Position numbers and translations under genes: made by a program. A DNA stretch of 64,000 bases from Novipirellula aureliae (GTDB lineage Bacteria > Planctomycetota > Planctomycetia > Pirellulales > Pirellulaceae), in contig NZ_SJPY01000001.1 of assembly GCF_007860185.1 (NCBI RefSeq), positions 457,132 to 521,131 on the forward strand, given 5' to 3'. The notes beneath the pieces are model-generated. The model was not told the origin of the DNA, ran no database searches, and saw only the letters and a list, made by a program, of their open reading frames with translations. Position 1 is the stretch's first letter. Each line of letters begins with the position of its first letter. Shown piece by piece: positions 1-8,740 of this stretch.

Positions 1-3000
1 GCCAAATCTTCGCAGGCGTTACCGAGCGACAGGTAGGCGGCATTGCCGTTCTCAACATCAACGATTTCCTTTTCAAGCATCTCACAAGCGTTGATGGCAC
101 TCGATCGAGCTACCAAGAGGGTTTCCTTACGAGTATCGGTTGGCCCAAGAAATGCCGCGCTGATTAAAATATTCGCGTGTCGCCAATAGGCGTCGTAAAG
201 CAATTCTCGGTAATCGTTTCGAGCCTCCAATTTTTCAATCGCGGTAGATAATTCATCCGCGGCGTTCTTCAATTCGGAATTGCTCGACAAGGTTCCCGAT
301 CGCAAATTCGCACGGTGATAATGCAAAAACGCCAACTGAATAGCAATCTCAGGACTGTCGGGCCATGTTTGGGTCGCCTTCGAAAGGTAAGCTTCCAGCA
401 GGTCCAATGTTTCATGATCGTAGACCTTCCTTGATGACTCGTGCAGCTCACGAGCGAATTCAGCAGCAAGCAACCAATACTTCGTCCGTTCATCGGGAGA
501 CTTGCCGAGATCACTAGCGGCAATCGCCGCACACATTTCAAGACATCTCAGTTTTTCTTTGAAAGGATATTCCGGATCCTCATCTTTGAAGTACACGTTG
601 GCATTGAGTGCGTGCAAACAGAATTTTTGGAGAACTTCTTTGTTGACGATGCTTGGAATGTCCCAGTCCGATCGATCCGATTTGCTACGCATAATCAGTC
701 GCTGAACCTGTTTCATTAGCGGAGTCAAAATCTGGCTAACCAAATCACGATCGTAAGAATTGGAACCAGCAATGCCAACGTCCAAAGCGGCAACGCCCGA
801 CCGCAACAACAGCGAGACACTTTGCCCGCGGGTCGATGTCGATGCCGCCTCGTTGAGATCCAGAGCGTACTCAAAAGCCGCACGGTAGAGTTGGGCATCA
901 CTCGAGACCGCTTTTCCGGTGGCAATGGAGCTCTCTAGCCGATCTTTAAAGGGCACCAATTGGGCCTTAATCGATGCATCATTCAAACTCTTATTCTGTA
1001 CCGAAAACTCAGCAATGTTCTTCAACAGTTTTTGAAGTCTCAGCTCAGCCCTGATGGTTCCAGAGTCGCTATTGTCACCTTCAAGCCACCACTGGGCTGG
1101 TTCGATATACTCAGCCCCCGCGAAACCACTGACAAAGCGGCGTTTGATAACGTCATCATCGGCAACCCCCGACGATTTGGTTGCGTAGGAGAGTAACGTT
1201 GACGCGATCCAAATACATCGGGTGGACCCCAGCTGTTCGCGAACGATGGCTGACGGATCACCTTCGCTAATGGATTTCCACGCGTTTGCTGCTTGTCGTG
1301 CATCATCATCCTGTTCCCCTAACAATCCCTTCAAGTAGTTTTGGTAGTGGTTGCTGACTAGCGACTCGTAGGGATGGAGGTCCGCTTGAAAGGATCTTTT
1401 TATGGAAGCAATTTCTGATCGGCTCAACGATCGATCTTGTAGCGTCGCATCCTCCAATTTGATGGCGGACTTGAAGAAGGCGTTGATGTTCAGCGGTTCA
1501 GAGGCATCCTGTTCCAAAACGCGGAAAAGGTCAGGATGGCGGAACGACTTAGGTCCATTAGCAACCGATGCCAGCAGCAGTAGTGTATCAAGTGCCGGTG
1601 GTCGTTTGGCTCGTGACGCATCGACAAGTAACTGGCTGGCCTGACAAAATACGATCGCTTCCTCGATACTCGCTGGAATCGGTTTCCGCAATCGCTGACC
1701 GATCATTTCGTCAAGCAAAGCTTCCATCGGTTGTTTGAAAAAATCATCATTGGAGCGATCCAATTTTTGAGACAATTCGGAAAAGAAGCGATCAGCATCA
1801 TCGGGACGATTCAAATTTTGAATCATTAGGTCAAAGATGGCCAACTTATTTCGAGTCGCTTCATCAAACTCATCTTGCTTTGGAAACTTGTTGTAAGCAG
1901 TTTCCAGTTCTTTCCAGTTCTTTTGTGACGCCAGTGTTTTCAAATTGCTGAGTTCGGCATCGCTATAAATGTTGGGCCATGTTTTGCCGATCACCAAGCG
2001 TTTTTCGTTATCGGTGTCATAAGCGGTGGTCAAATCGGGAAAAAATTTCTCAGACATCTGTTTCCACCGATTCAGACACCATGCCGGTAGTGAATCCTTA
2101 TCGGATTGATTGATAGCTTCTTGTGCGGATGCAATATCGTTTAAAGCCGGATCCTCCGTGTAGTGTCCTGGCTTGGCGTTGGGTACAAAATGCGTAAGCG
2201 CCAAAGCGGTCGCCGCGGTCGCGAACTGTTTTTCATCAGCGAACGTATCCGGCTGGTCGCGAAGCGACGAGCGAATTTGGTCCGCGATCGGTTCGTCGAC
2301 CGCTAAGTTCTCTAAGACGGCAAATTGAAGCTTCGCAGCCAAGAGCTTTGTTTTGAAGCTCAAGCCCTTTTCGGTGGCTCGATCGATGATTCGCTCCGGC
2401 CCGTCCTGGTAGGTCGCTTCGAGTCGCTGCAGATCGTCTTGGATGTATTGGTTCTTGTCACCTAAGCCGCCGAAAGCGACTTGATCCAAGATGCCATTCA
2501 ACCAGTCATCGCAGGCGTTCGACGCAAGCGTTTCAATCGATTGTTTTAGTTCAGGGTCGGAGAGCGTACTTGGCAGAGCACTTTGTGATTCCTCAATGAC
2601 TTTGCGCAGCGGATCGAGATGGAGAATGAATTTGTCGGATTCGTTGCTCGCTTGAAAACCCTTGAATTGCTCGAACGCATATTTTGCTTTTTCAAATCGG
2701 TCCTTGGCAATTTGGCCACCATCAAAACCGAAGAACGAATCGTAGGATCGACGATCCAAAGTTCGCCATGCCCACAAACCACCGCCTGTCGATGCAGCCA
2801 ACAAGATCGTTGCGACCAACAACTTCAGTGGAGTGATTCCACCCCGGCGGTCGACCCCGTTGGCGATTGCCAAAGCGTCGATAAAGTCGGTACAGGAAGG
2901 GAATCTTTTCATCGGATCCACCTCCATCGCCCGTCGCAACACTTTTCGTTCGGGACTCGCTAATTGGTTCAATTCCAACTTGCCGGTACATTTCGCAAGC

Positions 3001-3938
3001 GCGATGTTCGCCTCGGTCGTCATGTCAAAGGGCAATAGACCCGTACGAAGTTCGAAGTAGGTAATGGCTAACGAATACTGATCGACCGATCGACTATAGG
3101 TACGACCTTGCAACACCTCGGGTGCAGCATACGCGGGCGAAGCAAACGCTTGCCGCGTCGTGCGCATATCACCTTCGAACTTATGAGCGAGCCCAAAGTC
3201 ACACACCTGTGCTTCGCCGCCGACGAGCAAGATGTTTTGAGGTTTGATGTCACAGTGGTAAATGCTGTGTTCTTGATTGAGCAAATCGATCGCTCGAGCC
3301 GATGCGCGCAGATACCGAATCGTTTCCGCAGCATCGAGTCCATACGAAATATCGTTCGTTCCTACCGGTATGCCCGCTTCCACGCGAACTTGTTGTAAGC
3401 GGTCGTAAAGGGTGCAGTCGCCGAGCCCCATCACGACAATCAATTCTTCCGCCTTGGGTTGATCGCCTCCAAAAGGTGTGACGGTTTCCTTTGCTTCGGG
3501 TGGACGAAATTCACCTTGTGAACCAATTGCCATCGTCCCACTTGGCGGTTGTTGGGAAGGTGGTGACGGTGATGGTTGAGCGGGAGGATGAGTCGCGGGT
3601 GTTCGTTGGGCAGGTGATGGAAAAAAGAGACTGCTGTCGGGATTGATCGCTTCGGTCTCCCCTTCGGCCAACAATCGACCTTCGGAATCCTTGGTCCAAA
3701 AACCGTGAACCGGGCAAAGGTTGGGTTGCCGGACATTACGAAGGGTTCGCAGAGCGCTGAGTTCTTTGCGACCGCCCACTTTTTCGAGCGGTACGATTTT
3801 CAGGGCGACATGGGTCCCTCCTGCAGCTCGAGCAATCCATACCGAACCAGCCATACCGCTGCCAAGGGGGCGAACAAGAGTGTAGCCGGGAACGATCTCC
3901 TGGCCAGTTTGATATTGGTTTCTCTGCCCATGAAGCAT
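1..3938 (-). CDS. Ser/Thr protein kinase, membrane-anchored, 3' end outside window
   Basis: Eukaryotic-like protein kinase with a long extracytoplasmic or accessory tail. About 1,312 codons are visible and the frame is still open at base 1. The glycine loop PLGSGMAGSVW is at residues 24-34 and the ATP lysine is K47 (VALK). The catalytic loop HCDIKPQN has D230 and DFG has D247, so the kinase looks active. A Pro/Ser-rich insert of about 60 residues (roughly 100-160) interrupts the N-lobe/hinge region. One membrane helix lies at about 371-390 (LLVATILLAAS). The following 900 or more residues are helix-rich with no domain I recognise. ATG 3938 was chosen because AGGAG sits 9 nt upstream. Substrates are unknown. 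It stands alone, divergent from the Cys-rich gene at 4448. Confidence 0.9.
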   Translation of the reverse strand, partial: MLHGQRNQYQTGQEIVPGYTLVRPLGSGMAGSVWIARAAGGTHVALKIVPLEKVGGRKELSALRTLRNVRQPNLCPVHGFWTKDSEGRLLAEGETEAINPDSSLFFPSPAQRTPATHPPAQPSPSPPSQQPPSGTMAIGSQGEFRPPEAKETVTPFGGDQPKAEELIVVMGLGDCTLYDRLQQVRVEAGIPVGTNDISYGLDAAETIRYLRASARAIDLLNQEHSIYHCDIKPQNILLVGGEAQVCDFGLAHKFEGDMRTTRQAFASPAYAAPEVLQGRTYSRSVDQYSLAITYFELRTGLLPFDMTTEANIALAKCTGKLELNQLASPERKVLRRAMEVDPMKRFPSCTDFIDALAIANGVDRRGGITPLKLLVATILLAASTGGGLWAWRTLDRRSYDSFFGFDGGQIAKDRFEKAKYAFEQFKGFQASNESDKFILHLDPLRKVIEESQSALPSTLSDPELKQSIETLASNACDDWLNGILDQVAFGGLGDKNQYIQDDLQRLEATYQDGPERIIDRATEKGLSFKTKLLAAKLQFAVLENLAVDEPIADQIRSSLRDQPDTFADEKQFATAATALALTHFVPNAKPGHYTEDPALNDIASAQEAINQSDKDSLPAWCLNRWKQMSEKFFPDLTTAYDTDNEKRLVIGKTWPNIYSDAELSNLKTLASQKNWKELETAYNKFPKQDEFDEATRNKLAIFDLMIQNLNRPDDADRFFSELSQKLDRSNDDFFKQPMEALLDEMIGQRLRKPIPASIEEAIVFCQASQLLVDASRAKRPPALDTLLLLASVANGPKSFRHPDLFRVLEQDASEPLNINAFFKSAIKLEDATLQDRSLSRSEIASIKRSFQADLHPYESLVSNHYQNYLKGLLGEQDDDARQAANAWKSISEGDPSAIVREQLGSTRCIWIASTLLSYATKSSGVADDDVIKRRFVSGFAGAEYIEPAQWWLEGDNSDSGTIRAELRLQKLLKNIAEFSVQNKSLNDASIKAQLVPFKDRLESSIATGKAVSSDAQLYRAAFEYALDLNEAASTSTRGQSVSLLLRSGVAALDVGIAGSNSYDRDLVSQILTPLMKQVQRLIMRSKSDRSDWDIPSIVNKEVLQKFCLHALNANVYFKDEDPEYPFKEKLRCLEMCAAIAASDLGKSPDERTKYWLLAAEFARELHESSRKVYDHETLDLLEAYLSKATQTWPDSPEIAIQLAFLHYHRANLRSGTLSSNSELKNAADELSTAIEKLEARNDYRELLYDAYWRHANILISAAFLGPTDTRKETLLVARSSAINACEMLEKEIVDVENGNAAYLSLGNACEDL

Positions 3939-3947
3939 TTGGGCGTT

Positions 3948-3952
3948 CTCCT
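3948..3952 (-). promoter_or_regulatory. Shine-Dalgarno of the kinase gene
   Basis: AGGAG on the minus strand, 9 nt before ATG 3938. It fixes that start over the upstream in-frame GTG. Confidence 0.7.
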
Positions 3953-4447
3953 GCGAATAGGACACTCGTGTGGAGGGTACCAGTCTTGGATTGACACCCC
4001 ACGTTAATGATCTAGTGTACCGCATTGGAGGGGGCGTCAAGTGACCAAGTGATTGTGAATCACCTAGGCTCCATCCGGCGCGCCCATGACCCGCAGGATC
4101 GAAAAAATAAAATGAATTCTTTTGACTCGCTTGAGTTGCCGCCTTTCATCCATTTTATTTCGATGTCCTGCGCTTAGAAGCCGTCAATTTCAACGCTGCG
4201 GGTGAGTGTGCGATCGGGAATCCAGAATCATGACTGAGCCGTCGGCTGAGCTGCAAGTCTTGGGACTTCTTTCGGAATTCTGAAATTCCCAAGGATTTTT
4301 CGGTTGCCCCGGATTGGGGGGCAACCTAGGGTTCTTCAGTTTTGTGAACACGTTGGTTGTGTTCGCGGGATCGATTGATGCACGTCTTGACTTGCATCAA
4401 GACCCACCCCAACCCAATAAACATCCTTTGCTGGAGTTTCCGCTCAA
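3953..4447. other. Divergent intergenic region with hairpins
   Basis: This is the roughly 500 bp between the minus-strand kinase and the plus-strand Cys-rich gene, so it must hold both promoters. I see no convincing -35/-10 pair. The arms GGTTGCCCC (4302-4310) and GGGGCAACC (4318-4326) form a perfect 9-bp stem with a 7-nt loop, about 120 bp before the start of the Cys-rich gene. A weaker inverted repeat (CTTGGGA...TCCCAAG) lies just upstream. There is no T-run, so a leader structure or operator is as likely as a terminator. Confidence 0.4.
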
Positions 4448-5284
4448 ATGTCCTACCGATCAATCAAAGCAACCGCTTTCATTCTAACCATCCTTCTAAC
4501 TGGACCCGTTTCCTGGGCAGGTGGGCTTTGCAACAAGTGCAAGGGCACTGGATGTTGTGAAGAGATGGTCACTGAAACATGTACCGTCATGAAAACCGTG
4601 ACCGAAACTTGCTACCGCGAAGAACAACAAGTCAAAGTCATTCAAGTGCCAAAGGTCATTCAAGTCGAAAAACTTGTTCCATACGAATACACCGCTTGGG
4701 TTCGCGTCAAGAAAGAAGACCCACAAGAGATTGAAATCAAGACTCCAAAATTCCGCTGGGTCGATCAAGAATACACGATCAACGTACCCGGTAAAGATAC
4801 GGTCACCAAGATCCGCAAGCGAACGGAATTGGTTCCAACGATCAAGTATTGTACCGTTAGCGAAGATCATGGATGCTGGGAAACCAAAATGGTGGCAACC
4901 GAGACTTGTGGTGGATGCTTGTGCTGTGAAAAAAGAGTTTGGTGTCCCAATATCGTCCAAGTGACAAAAGAGACCACGGTGATGGAAAAGGTTTGTGTCG
5001 AAGAACCTTATACTTGTGAAGTCGCGATCTGTGTACCGATCAAGAAGACTCGCCGAGTAAAAGAGTACTTTACAAAGACGGAAAAGAAGGTCATCAAGAA
5101 CCCCTACTGGACGCTCGAACCACGCAAGCGTACCAAGATGGTTACCGCTTGTGTCCCTGAAACCGTCTACGAAGAAAAGACAGAAATTTGTACGGTGAAA
5201 GTGCCTTACAAAATCGAAAAGCAAGTTCCATGCACCGTCACACGCCAAGTACCCAAAGAATGCCCTTGTGCATGCCAAGGCTAG
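4448..5284 (+). CDS. Secreted cysteine-rich protein, YTV-like envelope protein candidate
   Basis: 278 aa. The N-terminus SIKATAFILTILLTG...WAGG is a signal peptide. The mature part has about 22 cysteines and repeated short Val/Thr/Lys/Pro stretches (VPYEYTAWV, VTETC, PYTCEVAICVP, VPYKIEKQVPC, CTVTRQVPKECPC). This layout resembles the planctomycete YTV class of Cys-rich wall-associated proteins, which are thought to be disulfide-crosslinked; the assignment is inference from composition and motif rhythm. The first cysteines (CNKCKGTGCC) resemble a zinc-knuckle or DnaJ-type CxxCxGxG spacing. A repeat element (5310-5431) follows directly. No catalytic residues are evident, so a structural role is most likely. 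Confidence 0.75.
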   Translation: MSYRSIKATAFILTILLTGPVSWAGGLCNKCKGTGCCEEMVTETCTVMKTVTETCYREEQQVKVIQVPKVIQVEKLVPYEYTAWVRVKKEDPQEIEIKTPKFRWVDQEYTINVPGKDTVTKIRKRTELVPTIKYCTVSEDHGCWETKMVATETCGGCLCCEKRVWCPNIVQVTKETTVMEKVCVEEPYTCEVAICVPIKKTRRVKEYFTKTEKKVIKNPYWTLEPRKRTKMVTACVPETVYEEKTEICTVKVPYKIEKQVPCTVTRQVPKECPCACQG

Positions 5285-5309
5285 CTTTTATTGAGGCATC
5301 AATCATAGC

Positions 5310-5431
5310 GTAGTGGATCTTGTCAAAGATCCTGACCATAGCGTAGTGGATCTTATTAAAGATCCTGACCATAGCGTAATGGATCTTGTTAAAGATCCTG
5401 ACGCATGGGGATCTTTAACAAGATCCACTAC
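5310..5431. repeat. GTAGTGGATCTTGTTAAAGATCC-type palindromic repeat cluster
   Basis: Three direct copies of GTAGTGGATCTTGTTAAAG/ATCC-like units start near 5310, 5343 and 5376. An inverted copy (GGATCTTTAACAAGATCC, 5409-5426, then ACTAC) follows. Each unit is itself a hairpin (GGATCTT/AAGATCC) and the whole cluster can fold into a longer one. It lies between the Cys-rich gene and the converging aminotransferase gene, where it could also stop transcription. Related copies lie at 28218, 29860 and 47578. Confidence 0.85.
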
Positions 5432-5472
5432 TCTTTTACCTTCCCTTTGTGGATCTGGCGGTTCCCGAATTT

Positions 5473-6894
5473 TCAACTCATCGAGAGTTTCCACTTTTGG
5501 AGTGCTTTGTCAAGTAATTCGATCGCGGCATCAATGTGTTCATGGGTCGTGATCGTCGGTGGCGGCAGGAATCGGATACGAGTAGGATTGGATCCGCAAA
5601 CGAACCCTAACAAGCCTACCTCGTACATGATATCCAGCAAAGCCTTAGCGTGTTCAAAGCTGCCGTCACCTGGGGTAAAGACAAGCATCATCACTTCACC
5701 AAATGGACCTTGCATCTGTTTGGGGTATTTTTCAGATAGCTCCGTCAACTTTTCTGCAAAATAGCGACTTCGCTTCACGTTCGTTCCCTCAGCTCCGAAG
5801 CAACCGTTTGCTTCCAGCGCGTCGAGGGTAGCGAGACCCGCCGCAATCGACGCGGACGCTCCGGTGAACGTTTGACTTAGCACCGGACCCTTTGGTACAA
5901 AATCTTTGCCGTAGAGCGTTGCACAAACCTGTGTAATTTTTCCAACCGTCACGATATCGGCAAACTCATCGAGTTTGTAATGTTGGAACGCAAATGGTCT
6001 TGTAGTACGAGAGAAGGTTTGAATTTCATCGAAGATGATAGGGATGCCTGCTTCGCGAAGTGGGACGCAAAGCGCTTTGAAGAAATCATGACTGCCAGGA
6101 TAGTAGCCGCCTTCTCCTGCAATCGGTTCCGCCCAAAATGCGGCGTATCGACCGGGGTGACGTTTTAACAATCGATGCAATTCGTCAACGGCGCACTGCC
6201 GACTGAGCTCGGGATTTGTGGCACTACGAAATGGCAAATAGTCGACTTGTAACGCGAGTGGTAAACCGATGCGGTAATTTGGACGATCGGTCAGTGCAGC
6301 CAAGGCCAACGAACGGCCTGCAAAGGCATTGTCAAAAGCAAGGATTCGATCGGCCGGGGCCTTGTGATGGAGTGCAATCTTCAGTGCGTTCTCGTTCGCC
6401 ATCGCACCACTTGTCGATAGCAAACAATGATCCAATCGGGCACCACTGCTGCTGGCCATCGAGATTAACCGTTCGCACATTTCGACCGTTGGTGGATGTT
6501 GTTGCAAGTTACCTTGCATCACGGTGTCCTCGAGTGCTCCGTCGATGGCAGCGTCAATGATATTGGGATGGCTGTGCCCGCATCCATGGACACCAATCCC
6601 GCCGATCATATCGAGCTTGACACTGCCGTCTGCCAATTCGACATAGAGTTCGTGTCCGAGCCCCGATGATAAGTAGGGCCAAATGGGTGCTCCACCGCGA
6701 ACGGTTTGGAGTCGCTCGAGCAATCGCTCGTACTGCGGACGTAGGGGCTCACTCGGCCCCCGAACATGGTCGAGTTGAGCACCATGATCGGAAACCGCCT
6801 CAGCGATCAAGCGTTTGGCCTCTGCAATTCGAGGGTCGCGACGCAGCGAATCCGCATGAGTGGAAGTATGAGTTGCTGATTGAGATTGAACCAC
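5473..6894 (-). CDS. Class III PLP-dependent aminotransferase
   Basis: 473 aa, fold type I. The cofactor-binding features are STSGAMANENALKIA (phosphate cup), FDEIQTF with the conserved Asp that contacts the pyridine nitrogen, and TVGKI with the likely Schiff-base lysine. Length and order fit the acetylornithine/ornithine/4-aminobutyrate/lysine aminotransferase group. The substrate cannot be told from sequence. The start is GTG 6894, with GGAG 9 nt upstream (CGGAGctttgcagg). The gene stands alone between the Cys-rich gene and fliA, so context gives no pathway. The N-terminal 50 residues are longer and more divergent than in typical ArgD. Confidence 0.88.
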   Translation of the reverse strand: MVQSQSATHTSTHADSLRRDPRIAEAKRLIAEAVSDHGAQLDHVRGPSEPLRPQYERLLERLQTVRGGAPIWPYLSSGLGHELYVELADGSVKLDMIGGIGVHGCGHSHPNIIDAAIDGALEDTVMQGNLQQHPPTVEMCERLISMASSSGARLDHCLLSTSGAMANENALKIALHHKAPADRILAFDNAFAGRSLALAALTDRPNYRIGLPLALQVDYLPFRSATNPELSRQCAVDELHRLLKRHPGRYAAFWAEPIAGEGGYYPGSHDFFKALCVPLREAGIPIIFDEIQTFSRTTRPFAFQHYKLDEFADIVTVGKITQVCATLYGKDFVPKGPVLSQTFTGASASIAAGLATLDALEANGCFGAEGTNVKRSRYFAEKLTELSEKYPKQMQGPFGEVMMLVFTPGDGSFEHAKALLDIMYEVGLLGFVCGSNPTRIRFLPPPTITTHEHIDAAIELLDKALQKWKLSMS

Positions 6895-7237
6895 CCTGCA
6901 AAGCTCCGAGTTGAGAGAACATCGTATTCGAAACGAAAGTGACGTTGGAAAACGACAATCCTAGCGTCAAAACGAGGATCTGTTCAGCCCCTAAAGACTA
7001 CACGGAGAAGCATTTTTTCAGCAGCAAAGCGGGGCTATTCGGTCGATGAATTTCGCCCCGCTCCCACGAATCGAGGGGGGTGGGGCGAATTTCTTTTCGG
7101 GCGTGCGGTTTGTAGTCGCCACTTGATTCCTCCGCTGAGACAAGCTCGACGGAAGGATGTTCCACGTTTCAGAATTTCTGAAGTCGACGCCATTCGGGAC
7201 AAGCCCGGCGGATGCAGGAGTCTATTCGAAAAAACGT
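6895..7237. other. Intergenic region downstream of fliA and upstream of the aminotransferase
   Basis: No gene seen. The arms TTCGCCCC (7052-7059) and GGGGCGAA (7082-7089) form an 8-bp stem with a 22-nt loop, about 150 bp past the fliA stop. It may be a weak terminator of the flagellar block. It must also contain the aminotransferase promoter, which I cannot place. Confidence 0.3.
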
Positions 7238-8035
7238 TTACGCCCCGAATTCGACTCGGCGCGGGCCTAACTGCGATTGCAATCGGTTGACGATCGATGT
7301 GTGCATCTGACTCACTCTCGATTCGGATAAATCCAACGTCGCTCCGATCTCTTTCATCGTCAATTCTTCGTAGTAGTAAAGAATGATGATTAAGCGCTCG
7401 TTGCGATTGAGTCCTTTGGTTACCAAACGCATCAAATCGTTCTTTTGGACGCGAATTGTTGGGTCTTCACCCTTCTTGTCCTCAAGAACATCGATTTCGC
7501 GAACGTCTTTGTAGCTGTCCGTTTCGTACCACTTCTTATTAAGTGAAACGACACCGACCGCGTTGGCTTCGGTTAGCATCTTTTCGAGTTCAGCAATCGA
7601 GATTTCCATCTTCTCAGAAAGCTCTTGATTGGTCGGAGCGCGCCCAAACTTGGTCTCGAGTTCTTTCTTAGCCAAAGCCAATTTGCTTGCTTTGCTACGA
7701 ACGAGTCGAGGAACCCAGTCCATCGTGCGAAGCTCGTCTAGCATTGCTCCACGGATTCGTGGAACGCAGTACGTTTCGAACTTGACGCCCCGTTCCATAT
7801 CGTAAGCATCGATGGCATCCATCAAACCGAAGATACCAGCACTGATGAGGTCGTCGAGTTCGACGCCATCGGGCAAACGTTGCCAAATCCGTTCGCCGTT
7901 GTAGCGGACGAGCGGCATATACCGTTCGACTAACCGATTGCGTAAATCTTCGTAATCCGGCGAATCTTTGGTGATCTGCTTGAAATCTTTCCAGACTTGT
8001 AGGATTTCTTCATCGGTTGTGACTGTGGCTGCCAT
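7238..8035 (-). CDS. fliA: RNA polymerase sigma factor, FliA/WhiG family (sigma-28)
   Basis: 265 aa. Sigma factor that directs RNA polymerase to late flagellar, motility and chemotaxis promoters. Region 2 is clear (LRNRLVERYMPLV..., DLISAGIFGLMDAI, FETYCVPRIRGAMLDELR), as are region 3 (RAPTNQELSEKM) and region 4 with its helix-turn-helix (LTMKEIGATLDLSESRVSQ). Length matches the family (about 240-260). The start is set at ATG 8035 because GGAGG lies 5 nt upstream. An in-frame ATG 39 bp further up has no Shine-Dalgarno. It is the last gene of a minus-strand flagellar group with flhA and flhF, a common neighbourhood for fliA. Confidence 0.95.
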   Translation of the reverse strand: MAATVTTDEEILQVWKDFKQITKDSPDYEDLRNRLVERYMPLVRYNGERIWQRLPDGVELDDLISAGIFGLMDAIDAYDMERGVKFETYCVPRIRGAMLDELRTMDWVPRLVRSKASKLALAKKELETKFGRAPTNQELSEKMEISIAELEKMLTEANAVGVVSLNKKWYETDSYKDVREIDVLEDKKGEDPTIRVQKNDLMRLVTKGLNRNERLIIILYYYEELTMKEIGATLDLSESRVSQMHTSIVNRLQSQLGPRRVEFGA

Positions 8036-8040
8036 GCAAT

Positions 8041-8045
8041 CCTCC
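8041..8045 (-). promoter_or_regulatory. Shine-Dalgarno of fliA
   Basis: GGAGG on the minus strand, 5 nt before ATG 8035. It decides between two in-frame start codons. Confidence 0.75.
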
Positions 8046-8244
8046 GTGACCAAAAATGTAGAGGTCCGCTTCATGCGAAACCTATCAGTGGACGATAGAT
8101 AACATCAGTTCTCTGATGCAACCATTCGTTTCACTGTTGAAATCGTTAATAAAATCCAATACGGCCTGGAATCGCTAGCATCCGTGCTGGCAAAAACCAA
8201 GTCCGTCTTGGAGACCCTTCGATGAACCCCGCGAACATCCATGT

Positions 8245-8520
8245 TCATGGTTCCTTCGAAGGATTGTTCTCTAACTCACTTGTCATTGTCTTGACACTTT
8301 CAACGTACCATTCGACTCGGCGTCGAAAGGCAGCTTCGATCGTATCACGGACAACGTAGTCGATGATCCATCCCGCGACCCATCCAATTGCAGCAAACAC
8401 GACCAAGGCTCCGATCGCCTCGAGGGCGATGTTGTCAGCGAATTCGCCGAACAAGGTTCCTCGGACAATCACCAAAGCCATTGCAAGAGCACCAAGGCAT
8501 AATGCGAAGCTTCGAGTCAA
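8245..8520 (-). CDS. Small two-helix membrane protein in the flagellar block
   Basis: 91 aa, unrecognised. It has two hydrophobic segments, residues about 4-22 (FALCLGALAMALVIV) and 35-58 (AIGALVVFAAIGWVAGWII). A charged amphipathic tail follows (DTIEAAFRRRVEWYVESVK). The apparent start is TTG 8520 with a GGAC-like site upstream, so the N-terminus is uncertain. It occupies the slot between flhF and fliA where many bacteria carry flhG (an MinD-like ATPase), but it shows no Walker motif and is not FlhG. A flagella-linked role is suggested only by position. Confidence 0.6.
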   Translation of the reverse strand: MTRSFALCLGALAMALVIVRGTLFGEFADNIALEAIGALVVFAAIGWVAGWIIDYVVRDTIEAAFRRRVEWYVESVKTMTSELENNPSKEP

Positions 8521-8684
8521 GGTTCATTTCGTCCTATGCAAACAATGAAGTGGGACACAATCTCTGATTCGTTTTAGGCAAGTCGCCTCTGTATCTGTAT
8601 CGGTCATTTCTAGGTTGAAGCTTAGTTTTCTTTTCGATAAAACTTCTTCAAACTTACGGTCGATTATTTCGTTTGGGTAACGTG

Positions 8685-8700
8685 GCCTAGCGTTCTAGGC
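8685..8700. other. Hairpin downstream of flhF
   Basis: GCCTAG-cgtt-CTAGGC is a perfect 6-bp stem with a 4-nt loop, about 45 bp past the flhF stop. There is no T-run, so terminator function is doubtful. Nothing else is seen in 8521-8740. Confidence 0.3.
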
Positions 8701-8740
8701 AGGGTTGACTGTGGTTTCAAGCTGGAAGTCTCGGCCACGT

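Noticed and set aside
4496-5278. 260-codon minus-strand frame opposite the Cys-rich gene
   Set aside because: Shadow of the real gene, lacking any motif or Shine-Dalgarno.
8245-8520. FlhG
   Set aside because: Too short, membrane-spanning and without Walker motifs.
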